A DNA stretch of 64,000 nt from Geobacter sp. OR-1 (GTDB lineage: Bacteria > Desulfobacterota > Desulfuromonadia > Geobacterales > DSM-12255), in the NCBI RefSeq assembly GCF_000813145.1, contig NZ_BAZF01000012.1:102032-166031 (forward strand), in the 5' to 3' direction. The notes under the pieces were generated by a model. That model saw only the letters and a list, made by a program, of their open reading frames with translations, was not told where the DNA came from and ran no database searches. This document shows, piece by piece, positions 33,005 to 44,000 of the stretch; position 1 is the first letter of the stretch, and each line of letters begins with the position of its first letter. The position numbers and the translations under genes were made by a program.

Positions 33005-36000
33005 GGCTGATGGACATAAATGCTGAAATTTCCTTTGAATTATGGATGAAACCGGAGCTATCCGGAGAGTCTCCGAATACAGGTGTGGGGTATATCGCTC
33101 CAGACAATGGTGGACAGGGGTACAAATTAAGAATCGATGGAAAGCTCTGGAAAGTGCTGCTACGGGAAGCCTCATCCGGAAAAGACCTGAATTTCCATTT
33201 AAAAAGAGGTTGTGCACATCTTGCCGAGGTAATGCAGGTTGCCAAGGATGGCAGTGCGCTCGTCAAGATCATCTTTTTTAATGGAGAAATTGTTGAAATT
33301 GGGGACGTGGAAATCGGTATTGATGAGCGCATTGAGGCAACAGCCAGAAGAAATGGTCTTCGTTTCAATGGGGCCGAAGATCTGGGCAGCGTATTAAACG
33401 AAAAATGTAAAATTAGTGTTGATGAGGAAGAATTCTTTCTGCTTGTGAGCGGTCCGGCTGCCAAGGCTGACTTTGAAGCGGATAATCAGGAGGATGAATA
33501 CTCACCAGATTCTCAAACAGTTGTGCAGGAAAAGTTTCGGGAATTCTCTATTTATGGCGAGAGGATTCGCATCCCAGTTGAAAGGCGCAATGTCGATAAG
33601 GCAAAGGATATCTTTTTTGCAACCAAAGCGGTCTTTATGGATAACCAAAAGAGCGAAGGGGCGTTACGCCTTGCAAGGGGTTCCGTCTTATTTTCTGACT
33701 ACACCAAGACTGGTCGTATTCGTGCCTTAGCCGCAGGTGCAATGAGTCAGCTTACCAGGGAAACCGGGAGCTACTTGAAACAGTGGGATCAATACGGCGC
33801 GATAGAAGGTGAAATGCTGCTGGCAAGGGCAAAGGCCGTCGGCAGAATAGACTACCATGGTACAGAGCAGACAAAAAAAGGAGTTAAGTTCTTTGTATCG
33901 TCTATTCCTGATCAGCTTAACGAGGGTGATGAGATAGAGATTACTTCCGAGGTACCTTTGTATATCAAAAACCCTAACCTCACATGGGAAGAATACAGTA
34001 AAGCTCTGGAAAACGAATTCGCTTCAAAGAAGGATCAGAAAAAAAATGTTGCTGAAAATAATACAGCTTCTGTTTATGCCCCGATCCTTAATCTCTCGAA
34101 AACAAGCATAGAGCTGGATTTGCCTTCAGTTCCGGTTGGCCAGGTTTTTCTGATTCTGTCCATCAATGGGGACAAGATTCAGATTGAAAGACGAATGCGG
34201 GCTCGATCAGCCATATTGGAAGGAAGGTGTGCAAATCCGCTTCTCGGCCTGCTGATTGAAGAAGGAGGAACTCTTCCAGACATACAGCGCGTCACGAAAT
34301 TAAAGCCTTTGACGTCATTCGTGAAAGAGAAGATTTTTAAGCACCCTCCCACAGATAGGCAGATAGAGGCTATCGACGTCGCATTGAACACCCCGGATAT
34401 AGCTCTTATTCAAGGGCCCCCAGGGACAGGAAAAACAACAGTTGTTACAGCAGTTCTCGAAAGGCTCAATGAGGAGTATGACAAGACCAAGTCGATAAGA
34501 GGACAGATACTTGTCTCAGGTTTTCAGCATGATGCAGTCGAAAATATCGTTGCGAGGTTGAGCGTTAATGCTCTTCCGGCAGTTAAGTTCGGCAGAAGAT
34601 CCGGCGATTCGGAATTTACGGAAGATGCCGTTGCAGAAAAAATCAATAAATGGTGTTCCAATGTCGCAGAGAATATCCGTAGCAAGAATCCTCAAATTAA
34701 TCAGACTGAGGATCAGGTACGACTTGCGGAGCTGTTTGTTGTATATTCGTTGTGCCCATCTAAAAACAACACAGTCAATTTAATGGAACGTATTCTCGAT
34801 TTGCCCAGAGACGTGATTCCTGTCGCTATTACCAATGAGGCTGAAAAAATCATCAAATCCTTGCAGTCGGGACTGAATCCGAACGATCCTTCCACTTTGC
34901 GACTCATTCGAGCCCTGCGTGTCAGTGAAGCTGCCTTTGAAGACGATGGTGCAGCAAGAGCTGTTGATTTGCTGGATAAGATCGAAGATGAACCTGCCAA
35001 TCCGGATTTAAGCGCTCTTGAAAAAGCGGCACGTTGGCTTAGAGGTAAACCGCTAAATTTCCTCCCAGAGCTAAAGGAATTGAAAGAGTCGCTGCTCTAT
35101 AAATATTTACCTTCGCCCGATTTCAGGACCGAAAAGCCAAGAGTAGATGTTTTGAGATTGGTGACGACGGTTTCTCAGCTTCTGGGAAAAAAACTCAATT
35201 CAACCAATAAACGGGATGCAATCTTGGCAGAGTTTTTACATGAGCTTGAAGACAATCCGGACGGAGTTCGTGAGGCTATAGAAGATTACAACTTTGTGTA
35301 TGCGGCAACAACTCAGTATTCAGGCTCTGAATTCATGGCCAAAGTTAAAACAAAATTCAAAGGTGATGTAGTTAAATACGACACCGTCATTATCGATGAA
35401 GCAGCGAGGACCAGTCCGAGAGACCTACTTATACCAATGTCTCAGGCTGAAAAAAGGATAATCCTTGTAGGCGATCATCGGCAGTTGCCTCACTTGATTG
35501 ATGAAGAGGTAGCCAGAGCTTTAGAAGGTGATGATTCATCCGATCCGCAGGTGAATGTCGATTTTGTTAAGAAAAGCATGTTTGAGTATCTGTTCAATCG
35601 CCTGAAAAAACTGGAGGAGAAAGATGGCATCAAACGAACAGTGACACTTGATGCTCAGTACCGGACTCATCCTCTGTTAGGTGATTTTGCCAGCAACAAC
35701 TTCTATCGAAAATACAGTGAAGGTTATCGGTCTCCATTATCAGAGAATCACTTTAAGCAATACCTTCAGGGAATAGAAAACAAGGCTGCTGTTTGGGTCG
35801 ATGTGTCTCATAGTCAGGGAAAGGAAGATGTATTACCAAGCCGAAGCAGGCAAAGAATTTCTGAAGCGAGGGCTATAGCTGAATACGTGAACAAATGGAT
35901 TGGGTCTGAAAAAGGCTTTGGGCTCAGCTTTGGTATAATCAGCTTTTACAAAGCTCAGGTATATGCAGTTTACGACGCTCTGCAACAATATGGCATTACG

Positions 36001-36381
36001 GAACGCGCACAGGATGGCACATGGCAAATAAGCCAGGAATACCGGTTTCTTGAAAATGGCGAAGAGCGCCTTCGAATCGGCACTGTTGATGCCTTTCAGG
36101 GAATGGAATTCGATATTGTGTTTCTATCAATGGTGAGGTCTCAGAATATTAAAGCCTTACCGCCTCATATACGCAATGAGGAGGATTACAAAAAGAAGCA
36201 ACAGAAAATTTTTGGCCACCTCATGTCTGAGAACCGCTTGTGCGTGAGCATGAGTCGTCAGAAGAAGGTTTTAGCCATTGTGGGTGACGGAGTTCTCATA
36301 AATACCCAGATAGCTGCTGATGCAGTCCCTGCTCTGAAAAATTTTTATGATTTGTGCCATGAACATGGGGTGATCTTATGA
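33001..36381 (+). CDS. UPF1-like superfamily 1 helicase
   Basis: A 1126-aa helicase starting at ATG 33001 in an ATGA overlap, behind GGAGGTGGG. The first ~450 residues are a beta-rich region of unknown role. The motor has Walker A QGPPGTGKTT near 471-480, Walker B VIIDEAARTSP near 797, LDAQYRTHPLLG, GTVDAFQGMEFDIV and CVSMSRQKK, the set of the UPF1/DNA2 group. No nuclease tail is visible, unlike the helicase at 8176-12483. It probably unwinds or moves along RNA or DNA for the McrB-like complex encoded next. It overlaps the next gene by four bases. Confidence 0.88.
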   Translation: MRLMDINAEISFELWMKPELSGESPNTGVGYIAPDNGGQGYKLRIDGKLWKVLLREASSGKDLNFHLKRGCAHLAEVMQVAKDGSALVKIIFFNGEIVEIGDVEIGIDERIEATARRNGLRFNGAEDLGSVLNEKCKISVDEEEFFLLVSGPAAKADFEADNQEDEYSPDSQTVVQEKFREFSIYGERIRIPVERRNVDKAKDIFFATKAVFMDNQKSEGALRLARGSVLFSDYTKTGRIRALAAGAMSQLTRETGSYLKQWDQYGAIEGEMLLARAKAVGRIDYHGTEQTKKGVKFFVSSIPDQLNEGDEIEITSEVPLYIKNPNLTWEEYSKALENEFASKKDQKKNVAENNTASVYAPILNLSKTSIELDLPSVPVGQVFLILSINGDKIQIERRMRARSAILEGRCANPLLGLLIEEGGTLPDIQRVTKLKPLTSFVKEKIFKHPPTDRQIEAIDVALNTPDIALIQGPPGTGKTTVVTAVLERLNEEYDKTKSIRGQILVSGFQHDAVENIVARLSVNALPAVKFGRRSGDSEFTEDAVAEKINKWCSNVAENIRSKNPQINQTEDQVRLAELFVVYSLCPSKNNTVNLMERILDLPRDVIPVAITNEAEKIIKSLQSGLNPNDPSTLRLIRALRVSEAAFEDDGAARAVDLLDKIEDEPANPDLSALEKAARWLRGKPLNFLPELKELKESLLYKYLPSPDFRTEKPRVDVLRLVTTVSQLLGKKLNSTNKRDAILAEFLHELEDNPDGVREAIEDYNFVYAATTQYSGSEFMAKVKTKFKGDVVKYDTVIIDEAARTSPRDLLIPMSQAEKRIILVGDHRQLPHLIDEEVARALEGDDSSDPQVNVDFVKKSMFEYLFNRLKKLEEKDGIKRTVTLDAQYRTHPLLGDFASNNFYRKYSEGYRSPLSENHFKQYLQGIENKAAVWVDVSHSQGKEDVLPSRSRQRISEARAIAEYVNKWIGSEKGFGLSFGIISFYKAQVYAVYDALQQYGITERAQDGTWQISQEYRFLENGEERLRIGTVDAFQGMEFDIVFLSMVRSQNIKALPPHIRNEEDYKKKQQKIFGHLMSENRLCVSMSRQKKVLAIVGDGVLINTQIAADAVPALKNFYDLCHEHGVIL

Positions 36382-38513
36382 GTGCAAAACCAAAAGATCA
36401 TCGTCCTAAAGTGCTCAGTTTCAGACCAACATTGGATGGATTGAACATTGCGGCCAGACAACATGTTCTCTGGCCATGCCATGCATTCAATATCTCTATT
36501 CCGCATAAGAAAAAGAGCGGTCTCAATGTTTTCGAAGAAACTGTCTTAAAGATTACAGAGATTGAATCTGGGGATACAGAAAAGATTGCACAGTTCACTT
36601 GTCTGGAAAAGGAACTGGTGGCCTTCATACAGAATCGTCTCAATCAACTTAGTCTTTTGAATGATCGCTATGAACTGTCAGAACGCGGACGGGAGATTCT
36701 GAACGAATGGCAGAATAAATCAGACGGAAATGTGGAATATACAGTGGCCACAGTGCTTATTGACCTGTTGTCAGGGAAACTTCTTCCATACGTCAGTACA
36801 GAACAACTGAGCTATAAAAAAATCTCAAGGATTGGTGACAAAGGATTTATTGACTTTCTCACCAACCCCACCAACGAGAAATCGAGAGTTAGCGCCAGAA
36901 TGATACGCCCTGCAAAAGACTCTTTCTGGAAAACTGTTCCGGACTCCAATGATATCATCAGAGCAATCAGGGATTTTCAGAAGAAATATAAACGACATGC
37001 TCTTTTGAACCAAGATGTCGATCTGTATCCGCCACCGGTTCCAAAGGCTGAAGCCATATCATTACATGAAAATCCGGAACTGGTTTATTTGCACTGCCGT
37101 GTTCTTGTCCAGATTGGCAATTCTGACCTTCTGGTAACAGATGGATGCGGCTTTGGCTTCTCAGAAAGCTTTGCTAATTACCTCACTTCTCAGAACTGGC
37201 AGTGGATCATTGACTTGAAAAGTAAAGGTGTTGTTGACAGGCTGACCCCTGATCAAAGCAATGAAGAAGATGAGGATGAATTTTCAGCATCCGGCGGATT
37301 GGATAATTATCCGAGTATAGCACGCCCACTTCGACGCGCACAAAAGTATCTAACAGACGCAAAAAATATCGACGTTGATTCATCCAATGATGAGCAGGAG
37401 TTAGCCCGTTTGACCGGCTTGGCAGTTGTTTCCTTATATGAAGCCATAGAATGGTCGCTGCGATTTGTTGTCTCTGACAACCCCGTGGCTCACTGGGAAC
37501 ACTTGTTTTCATCGCAGTCCTACCGGGAAAATGACAAGATACTGCGCTTGTTTGCGACCAAAATTGGGTTTGATGCCTCGGGTAGTGTGAAGGTCCTACT
37601 TCAGGTGAAACCCGGCAAAATTAGAGCCATTGATCGTGGAGTACCCGAGATGCAGCCGCTATTGGCTCTGGCAATAGCTGGAGCGATCGACGATCCCAAC
37701 CATCCGCTTCGCCATTTGGCCGTTGAAGACTCTGGGGGTCTTAGTTTTATCAATATTCTGAAAGAAGTCAGGGACCCGGTATCTCATGGAAACTCAATAA
37801 ATTTTACACTTTCGACGGAAATCCTAGAGTGCTATCGCGACAGAACAGTTCGGCTCATTCGGGCACTAATACCGGAGATAACCGAAGGGAAAGATCCATA
37901 CGTATCAAAAACCAAATATGATCGAGATATTGATCAGATCAGACTGAAGGCTAGGATCGAACTGGATAAGTCGTTGGGGCTTGGATTTGTCCAAGCTATT
38001 TCTCCTGCACTTCGAGAGGAACTGATCAAACTGACAATTTTAAGTCAGACACCTGCTTTGGATAATGAGCAGTTACAGCGGTTTATAAATATGCTTGCGT
38101 CCATTATGCAACTGTCGCTTTTTGAAGTTGTGAAAGACCGTAAGTCGTCAGTCATAAACCAAACAACCCTAAGAGATGAGGCGATTGAAAAAATCGTTCA
38201 ATCCGGGTTTTATCCTGCTTCCAATAGTATTCCTGAGCAAATAAGTACGGTTAATACCAAACGAATCTATTTAGCTGTACAGGGCTCAAGCACAACGCTG
38301 GGAGCTCAACTTCTTGCAGTATTCCTGTTGGGATCAGAAAGTGAGCTGGTTCAGCTTCAAAAATCTGATCCCGCATTCGTTGATTTTGTCGCGAAATTGA
38401 TTCGACTGCGTGGACACGGCAATAAACAGCAATCAGACTTTTCACGAGGCGACATGGAGCCGTTGAAATACAAGGTATTTAAATCAATCAAGATAATAAC
38501 GGAGGTCTTCTAA
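36378..38513 (+). CDS. Unknown 711-aa protein with a HEPN-like Rx4H motif
   Basis: Not recognised as a whole. The N-terminal ~120 residues contain a possible winged-helix region (YELSERGREILNEW). At about residues 464-471 the helical stretch KEVRDPVSHGNS carries R-x4-H, the catalytic pattern of HEPN ribonucleases, followed by a helix ECYRDRTVRLIRALI as expected for that fold. No other catalytic motif is seen. Both ends overlap neighbouring genes (ATGA at the start, TAATG at the end), so it is an integral member of the operon. An RNase effector or a helical adaptor are the two readings I consider. Confidence 0.6.
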   Translation: MSAKPKDHRPKVLSFRPTLDGLNIAARQHVLWPCHAFNISIPHKKKSGLNVFEETVLKITEIESGDTEKIAQFTCLEKELVAFIQNRLNQLSLLNDRYELSERGREILNEWQNKSDGNVEYTVATVLIDLLSGKLLPYVSTEQLSYKKISRIGDKGFIDFLTNPTNEKSRVSARMIRPAKDSFWKTVPDSNDIIRAIRDFQKKYKRHALLNQDVDLYPPPVPKAEAISLHENPELVYLHCRVLVQIGNSDLLVTDGCGFGFSESFANYLTSQNWQWIIDLKSKGVVDRLTPDQSNEEDEDEFSASGGLDNYPSIARPLRRAQKYLTDAKNIDVDSSNDEQELARLTGLAVVSLYEAIEWSLRFVVSDNPVAHWEHLFSSQSYRENDKILRLFATKIGFDASGSVKVLLQVKPGKIRAIDRGVPEMQPLLALAIAGAIDDPNHPLRHLAVEDSGGLSFINILKEVRDPVSHGNSINFTLSTEILECYRDRTVRLIRALIPEITEGKDPYVSKTKYDRDIDQIRLKARIELDKSLGLGFVQAISPALREELIKLTILSQTPALDNEQLQRFINMLASIMQLSLFEVVKDRKSSVINQTTLRDEAIEKIVQSGFYPASNSIPEQISTVNTKRIYLAVQGSSTTLGAQLLAVFLLGSESELVQLQKSDPAFVDFVAKLIRLRGHGNKQQSDFSRGDMEPLKYKVFKSIKIITEVF

Positions 38514-41005
38514 TGGGCAACAAGAACAAGCAGAACGCCCAGTCTTCTGCAGGTAACAAACTTGCCGATCAGACTTATAAAGTTATGGATGTCACAGAGG
38601 ATGACCTCCTGAATAAACAGCAAGAGATAAAGGATTTAGAATATTCCCTGGACCAAAGAGAAACGGCTATTGCCCAGAAGGAACTAGAGCTAAAGGCCGC
38701 TAAGGAAGCGATAACTAAAAAAGAAGTTGAAGTGAATGACAAATGTGTCCAACTGGAAGAGATGGAGCTTCAGGCAAAAAATGATTTTCCAAAACTCTTT
38801 GAGGAAAAGTTTGCAGCTTTTAAAAAACAATTGGAGCAGCGGGAAGCTCAGTGCGTAAGCGAGTTGGCGTCACTTGAAGCCGAAAAGGAGAAATTGAGGC
38901 AGCGAGAACTAACAATTCAAAAGGATGAAATAAAAAGAGACAGTGGTTATGCAGACGACAGGGCAAGACTTGATGACGAGTTCTTTAAACTTCGTAAGAT
39001 GCTGGAAAAAGAACTGGCGTCAAAACGGGCAGACGCTCTGGCTGCCATTGAAAAAGAACTTTCGGAGGAGAGGGCATCCAGAATAGCAAACTTGGAGAAA
39101 GACATAGCTGATAGACTGAAGGCTCACGAGGCGGCGATTCAACAGGAAAAGAATGAGCTGGAACAAAAAAGAAAGGTGTTCCTGAAGGATCAGGCTAAGC
39201 TTGATGAACTCAAGGATGAAATTGAGTATCAAAAGCAGCGCCTACAATCCAGCAAAGATCGCCTTGAGGAAAGAGAAGCTAATTTGAATCTTGAGGTGGA
39301 TCGTTTAGTTGAGTCGGAACGAGCTCAGCTTCGAAAGAGTATTGAGCAAAAAGATCGAGAAATCAAAAGATACATTGAAGATTCAGCATCACTTCAAGAG
39401 TTGCTTAATACATACAAAAAGCTTGAGCATGATCTTGGCGAAGATCCACAAAAGGTGAAAGATGAGTTGGCAAAACAAGTTGAGACAATTAAAAGCCTTC
39501 AGGACGACCTTGCGAACCGGCCGTTATTGGCTCAAGAAGAGTTTAATAGAATAAAGTCCGAAAAGGATTCCCTCGAGCAAGCTTGCAGCAGACTATCTGA
39601 AGAAAACAGATCTCTATCTACTATCCGAAAAGGACAAGAGGAATTAGAAGAAAATATTGCAGATTTGGAGAGGCGAAACAAAATCCTGAGTGATCAAAGG
39701 GATTATATTGAGGCTTATAATAATAAGATCCAAGAAGACCTTGAAAGATTACAAGCATCCTATGAACGAGGAGAAGAAAGAGAGGAGAGAATAAAGCACA
39801 TCGAGAAGCCACTTGAGCAAATTTCATACAAAGAAAGGGTGTCTGATGATGATATTTATGAGATACAGTGGCTCAACGATATTCAGGGTAAGTTCGATTT
39901 GGTTGGATTCAATTTTCCAAGTCGCATCCTTAAAGCTTTTCACACATCACTAAAGACAGCTGAATGGTCTCCGATAACTGTGTTGGCAGGTGTCAGCGGT
40001 ACAGGAAAATCAAAATTACCTGAATTATATGCCCATTTTGGTGGTTTGAACTTTCTTAACACACCTGTTCAGCCCAATTGGGACAGCATGGAATCTATGC
40101 TTGGATTCTATAATTCGATTGATAACTACTTTGATGCTCAGCCGGTTTTGCGCTTTCTTGCCCAAAGTCAGCTTCCACCTTCTGAACACTATCCAAATGG
40201 TCTTTCTGACGTAATGAACCTTGTCCTTCTTGATGAGATGAACCTTGCGCATATAGAACTATACTTTGCGGACTTTCTAAGCAAATTAGAGGAAAGGCGC
40301 GGGAAAAAAACTGTGCCTAACATTCCAGTGAAAATTGGGGCAAAGCAAGATCCATATTTGATCCCTATGGGACGTAATGTCCTATGGGTTGGAACAATGA
40401 ACCAAGATGAGACAACAAAGTCATTATCCGACAAGGTACTAGATCGAGGTGTGGTTATAAATTTCCCACGGCCAGAACGGTTGGAGCGGATGAAGAAGCT
40501 CTCGGATCCTTCAAGTCATGCTTCGAAACTTATTACCAAAAAGCAATGGGGACGTTGGTGGGCGGAGAAATCCAGTTTTAATGATGACCAAATCACCCCG
40601 TATAAATTATTTGTTGAAGAAATGAACACCTCGCTGTCCAAGGTTGGCAGGGCTCTGGGGCACAGGGTGTGGCAATCCATCGAATACTACATGTTAAATT
40701 ATCCCGATGTGCTGGAAGCTCAGAGAAACAATGATGACGCAGGCTTGGTCAAAGCAATGAAAGTCGCCTTTGAAGATCAGCTTGTTCAGAAGGTTATGCC
40801 TAAGCTGCGCGGCATTGAAACCCGAGGCAAATCCAAATCGGACTGCCTTGATAAGATTCGAACTCAGCTGGTGAATGACGACTATACAATAATCAATGAC
40901 TTTGATCTGGCTTGTGAGTTTGGCTATGGCCAGTTTATTTGGAACAGCGCCAATTATTTAAAGGATGATGAACCGGTAAATAGTCAGGAAAACGCGGAGA
41001 ACTGA
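38513..41005 (+). CDS. McrB-like AAA+ NTPase with long N-terminal coiled coil
   Basis: An 830-aa protein. Residues ~20-440 are one long, highly charged coiled coil rich in Glu, Lys and Arg. The AAA+ domain follows: Walker A GVSGTGKSK near 493-501, VQPNWDSMESMLGFYN (the McrB-type segment), Walker B LVLLDEMNLAH near 571-580 and GTMNQDETT as sensor. McrB normally drives a partner nuclease using GTP. The coiled coil replaces the DNA-recognition domain of classical McrB and may form a rod or sense damage. The partner is most likely the 1410-aa protein 3 bp downstream. Confidence 0.88.
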   Translation: MGNKNKQNAQSSAGNKLADQTYKVMDVTEDDLLNKQQEIKDLEYSLDQRETAIAQKELELKAAKEAITKKEVEVNDKCVQLEEMELQAKNDFPKLFEEKFAAFKKQLEQREAQCVSELASLEAEKEKLRQRELTIQKDEIKRDSGYADDRARLDDEFFKLRKMLEKELASKRADALAAIEKELSEERASRIANLEKDIADRLKAHEAAIQQEKNELEQKRKVFLKDQAKLDELKDEIEYQKQRLQSSKDRLEEREANLNLEVDRLVESERAQLRKSIEQKDREIKRYIEDSASLQELLNTYKKLEHDLGEDPQKVKDELAKQVETIKSLQDDLANRPLLAQEEFNRIKSEKDSLEQACSRLSEENRSLSTIRKGQEELEENIADLERRNKILSDQRDYIEAYNNKIQEDLERLQASYERGEEREERIKHIEKPLEQISYKERVSDDDIYEIQWLNDIQGKFDLVGFNFPSRILKAFHTSLKTAEWSPITVLAGVSGTGKSKLPELYAHFGGLNFLNTPVQPNWDSMESMLGFYNSIDNYFDAQPVLRFLAQSQLPPSEHYPNGLSDVMNLVLLDEMNLAHIELYFADFLSKLEERRGKKTVPNIPVKIGAKQDPYLIPMGRNVLWVGTMNQDETTKSLSDKVLDRGVVINFPRPERLERMKKLSDPSSHASKLITKKQWGRWWAEKSSFNDDQITPYKLFVEEMNTSLSKVGRALGHRVWQSIEYYMLNYPDVLEAQRNNDDAGLVKAMKVAFEDQLVQKVMPKLRGIETRGKSKSDCLDKIRTQLVNDDYTIINDFDLACEFGYGQFIWNSANYLKDDEPVNSQENAEN

Positions 41006-41008
41006 TAA

Positions 41009-44000
41009 ATGCCGGAACCGCAAAAATATAAGCTTACAGCAAGACAAGAACGCATGTTGTCAGATTACCATAAACGTCAGCATGCGGCCGCCGAGTCTGT
41101 TGAATCATCCATAAGTGCTATCGAATCTATAGAGTCTTTTTACAAGGCACTAAATGATCGGGATGTGATAAAGGAACAGGCTTTATTGATGCTAATGCTT
41201 CGCAGCTGGTTGACGAAAGTCTCAAGCTTCGATCCTGCTTCCGGGCAGGCCTTGCATACCAGCATCGTCGATTTTATGGGTGTTGTGGCCAAATCAAACA
41301 GGGAGGAACCTTTTGAATGTGAAAGAAAAGACCGCATTTATCGAATAGTGTCTCATACCAAGGAGGCAGTTCTGGCGATTATGGAGCATACTCGGAATAA
41401 AATATTACGAGAGTATGCCATGCTGCCAATACATGCCGCAAGGGAAGTTGACAGTAATACCGTTCAATGGATCAGTCGCCAACCGGGCAGAACACTTCGA
41501 GAGAAGCTGTCCGGCAAACCCTATGTTAAAGCAGTCAGGCGGAGATCAAGTGTTGATACGTCAGAAAACCGGCTTTTAAAAGCCTTTCTTTTCCGGCTTG
41601 AACAGATTCTCATTGAAAGGCAGAATGCTTTAGCTGTAGCGACTGAAGAGACGTGCGAGGGATTTCTTGTCGCCATTCAACGGTGGCTCAGATCTGAAGA
41701 TGCCGCTGAAATCGGAACTTGGGGGAATTTGCCTCCTAATAACACACTTCTTCAGGATAAGCGTTATCGAAAAGTTTGGGATGGTTGGCTCTGGCTGCAG
41801 AGTATCGACGAGCACATCATAGGAGACAGTAAAAGATCCCATCGAGATGTTCTCAGTGTCATTTGTTGGAATACCCTATCTTTGATTAATCATACTGGTC
41901 GCTATAGGACCGTTCAGCAACCGGTCGGTATTGATTATGACGATTTTTCGATATCCCCAGAATTACCAGTCCGAGGATATTTGTTTCCAGCATGCAACTC
42001 AAAGAATAAGGGGAAAATAAAATCCATAAAACCCGATAAATCATTCGGATTTATAACCTCTGAGGACGGACGAGGCTTATATTTCAGCCCTTACAATCTA
42101 TCTCGCAAATTAGACATCAATTCATTGTGCCCTGGAGATGAAGTCTCTTTTGTTGTTGGAAAAAACCGACAGGGGGAATGTGCAGACGATATCACTCTTA
42201 TAACAGATATTATTCCTGTAGATTTCAGCTTCATGGGCGATGAATTGGATATTCATGTCGGCGAGAATAAATATTCACTACAGATTGGTTCCGATCATCT
42301 TATTATTCAGAAACCTCAGGGTGGAAAAAAGAAATTTAAATTAGAGGCAGCAACTCTCAAAGAAATCCCGAAAGCGATATTCTCAATGATTTCTGACGTT
42401 CCTTTCGGATACTCTAAACCCGAGAGTAATCAAAGTGACCCAATTCGGATGGATAGCTCTGTTGTGGATCTATGCTCTACTCGCCCAAAGTTTACGAACC
42501 AGTCTGGCGTTCAGGCGCTTCTTCCATTCAGGTTGCTTCAGCAGCACTGGCCATTGAATGTTAATGACGGATTATTGATAGACTGTGGTTATGCAAAATC
42601 CATCGTCTTGCATCCTGATATTGAAACGGTCAGCATGAGAAGCCTCTTTTCACATTACTCAACACTTTCAGATGCAGCCAAAAGCAGCGCATCGATGTTT
42701 TTTACTAAGAAGTTGAGTGATTTTATCACGGTAGACAGATTGACCTATCTTATTCCTGATTGGGGCAATGACTTTGATCTGGAGGGAATTAGAAAAAGCG
42801 TCAATTTTTATTTTGAAGAGTCGACACCACTTCCCAAAAGCATCGCTGCTATCTTTGCATGGCAATCGTCGAAGAAATTTGTACAGGATAATGTCCAAGT
42901 GAATGATTTTGTGCTGGTAGTCGATTCATTTGACAGCGGCATTTCAATAACCCCTGTCCAAGCTATATACCAAAAAGAGCTGGGCTCAATTTTACCTGAA
43001 ACGCAAGGCATAAGCTGGGAAAGACACCCAACGGTTATTGTACCAAACAGAAGTATTCATACTGACATGGCTCGCAACCTTGACCATAATGGGTGCCAGG
43101 CATCTGAAGAACTTATCCAATTGTTCGACTTCGACGGGTTAGCCAGTGATGCTGGTGAAGTGTCCTTTGTGAAAGATGCTCACTGGTATCATTTGCCGGG
43201 TTCTATTCGGGATGCTCTGAATCAGGATTTAGATCTCAACATATTATCAAACTATACCATCGGTGATTGCCTAAGTTCGACAAACAAGGACTGTCTAGGA
43301 GTTAATGTATTTATCCTGCCTCTTGAGGATACAATCAGGAAGCCTGATTTGCGAAAAGATTATAAGTGGCTGGGGTCTGCATGGTCATCAATAAAGGGAT
43401 GTCAGACTTTAAATAGATGGCAAGAGGAAGTTGATGACATTGCTCTTTGGCGTGATCATCTCCCAGAGCTGTCCTTTATAGACATTCCTCAGCAGATTAC
43501 TGATAAGTTTTTTGGGTGGGCCGATTTTAATCTAGTTAAGGATGTATCCGTAATTCCTAGGAGAGGTAAAGCTACAGATATTCCCATCAATAAGTCTTTC
43601 GCTTTGCCTGTTAACCCAAAAGACCCTCAAGACCATTACCGTTTTAGATTGAGTCTGGGTAAGGGGAATAAGGAATTGCAATATGACGCATATCTAAAAT
43701 CGCCAGCCTTCCCATTGAAAGAGACTACTGCATGCAAGCTGAAGATGACCTATACCTATGGAGCGGATGATCCATACGAATTGAAATTCATTCCTTTTGA
43801 TTCAGAGAAAGCAGGTTTTAAATCGATTCGAGTTGAGTGGCGCTCTTCATCAGAAGGCAAGACTACTGATCATGAAAGCTTACCGGTTCCAGATTTTCCA
43901 GCTCGCAAGACCTGGTCTGATTTTCAGAAATTACCTAAAGTTGATGGGACGGGCTTCTCTGACCTTCTTGATTGGTGTTGTTCAAAGCTTGCAGGTTTGG

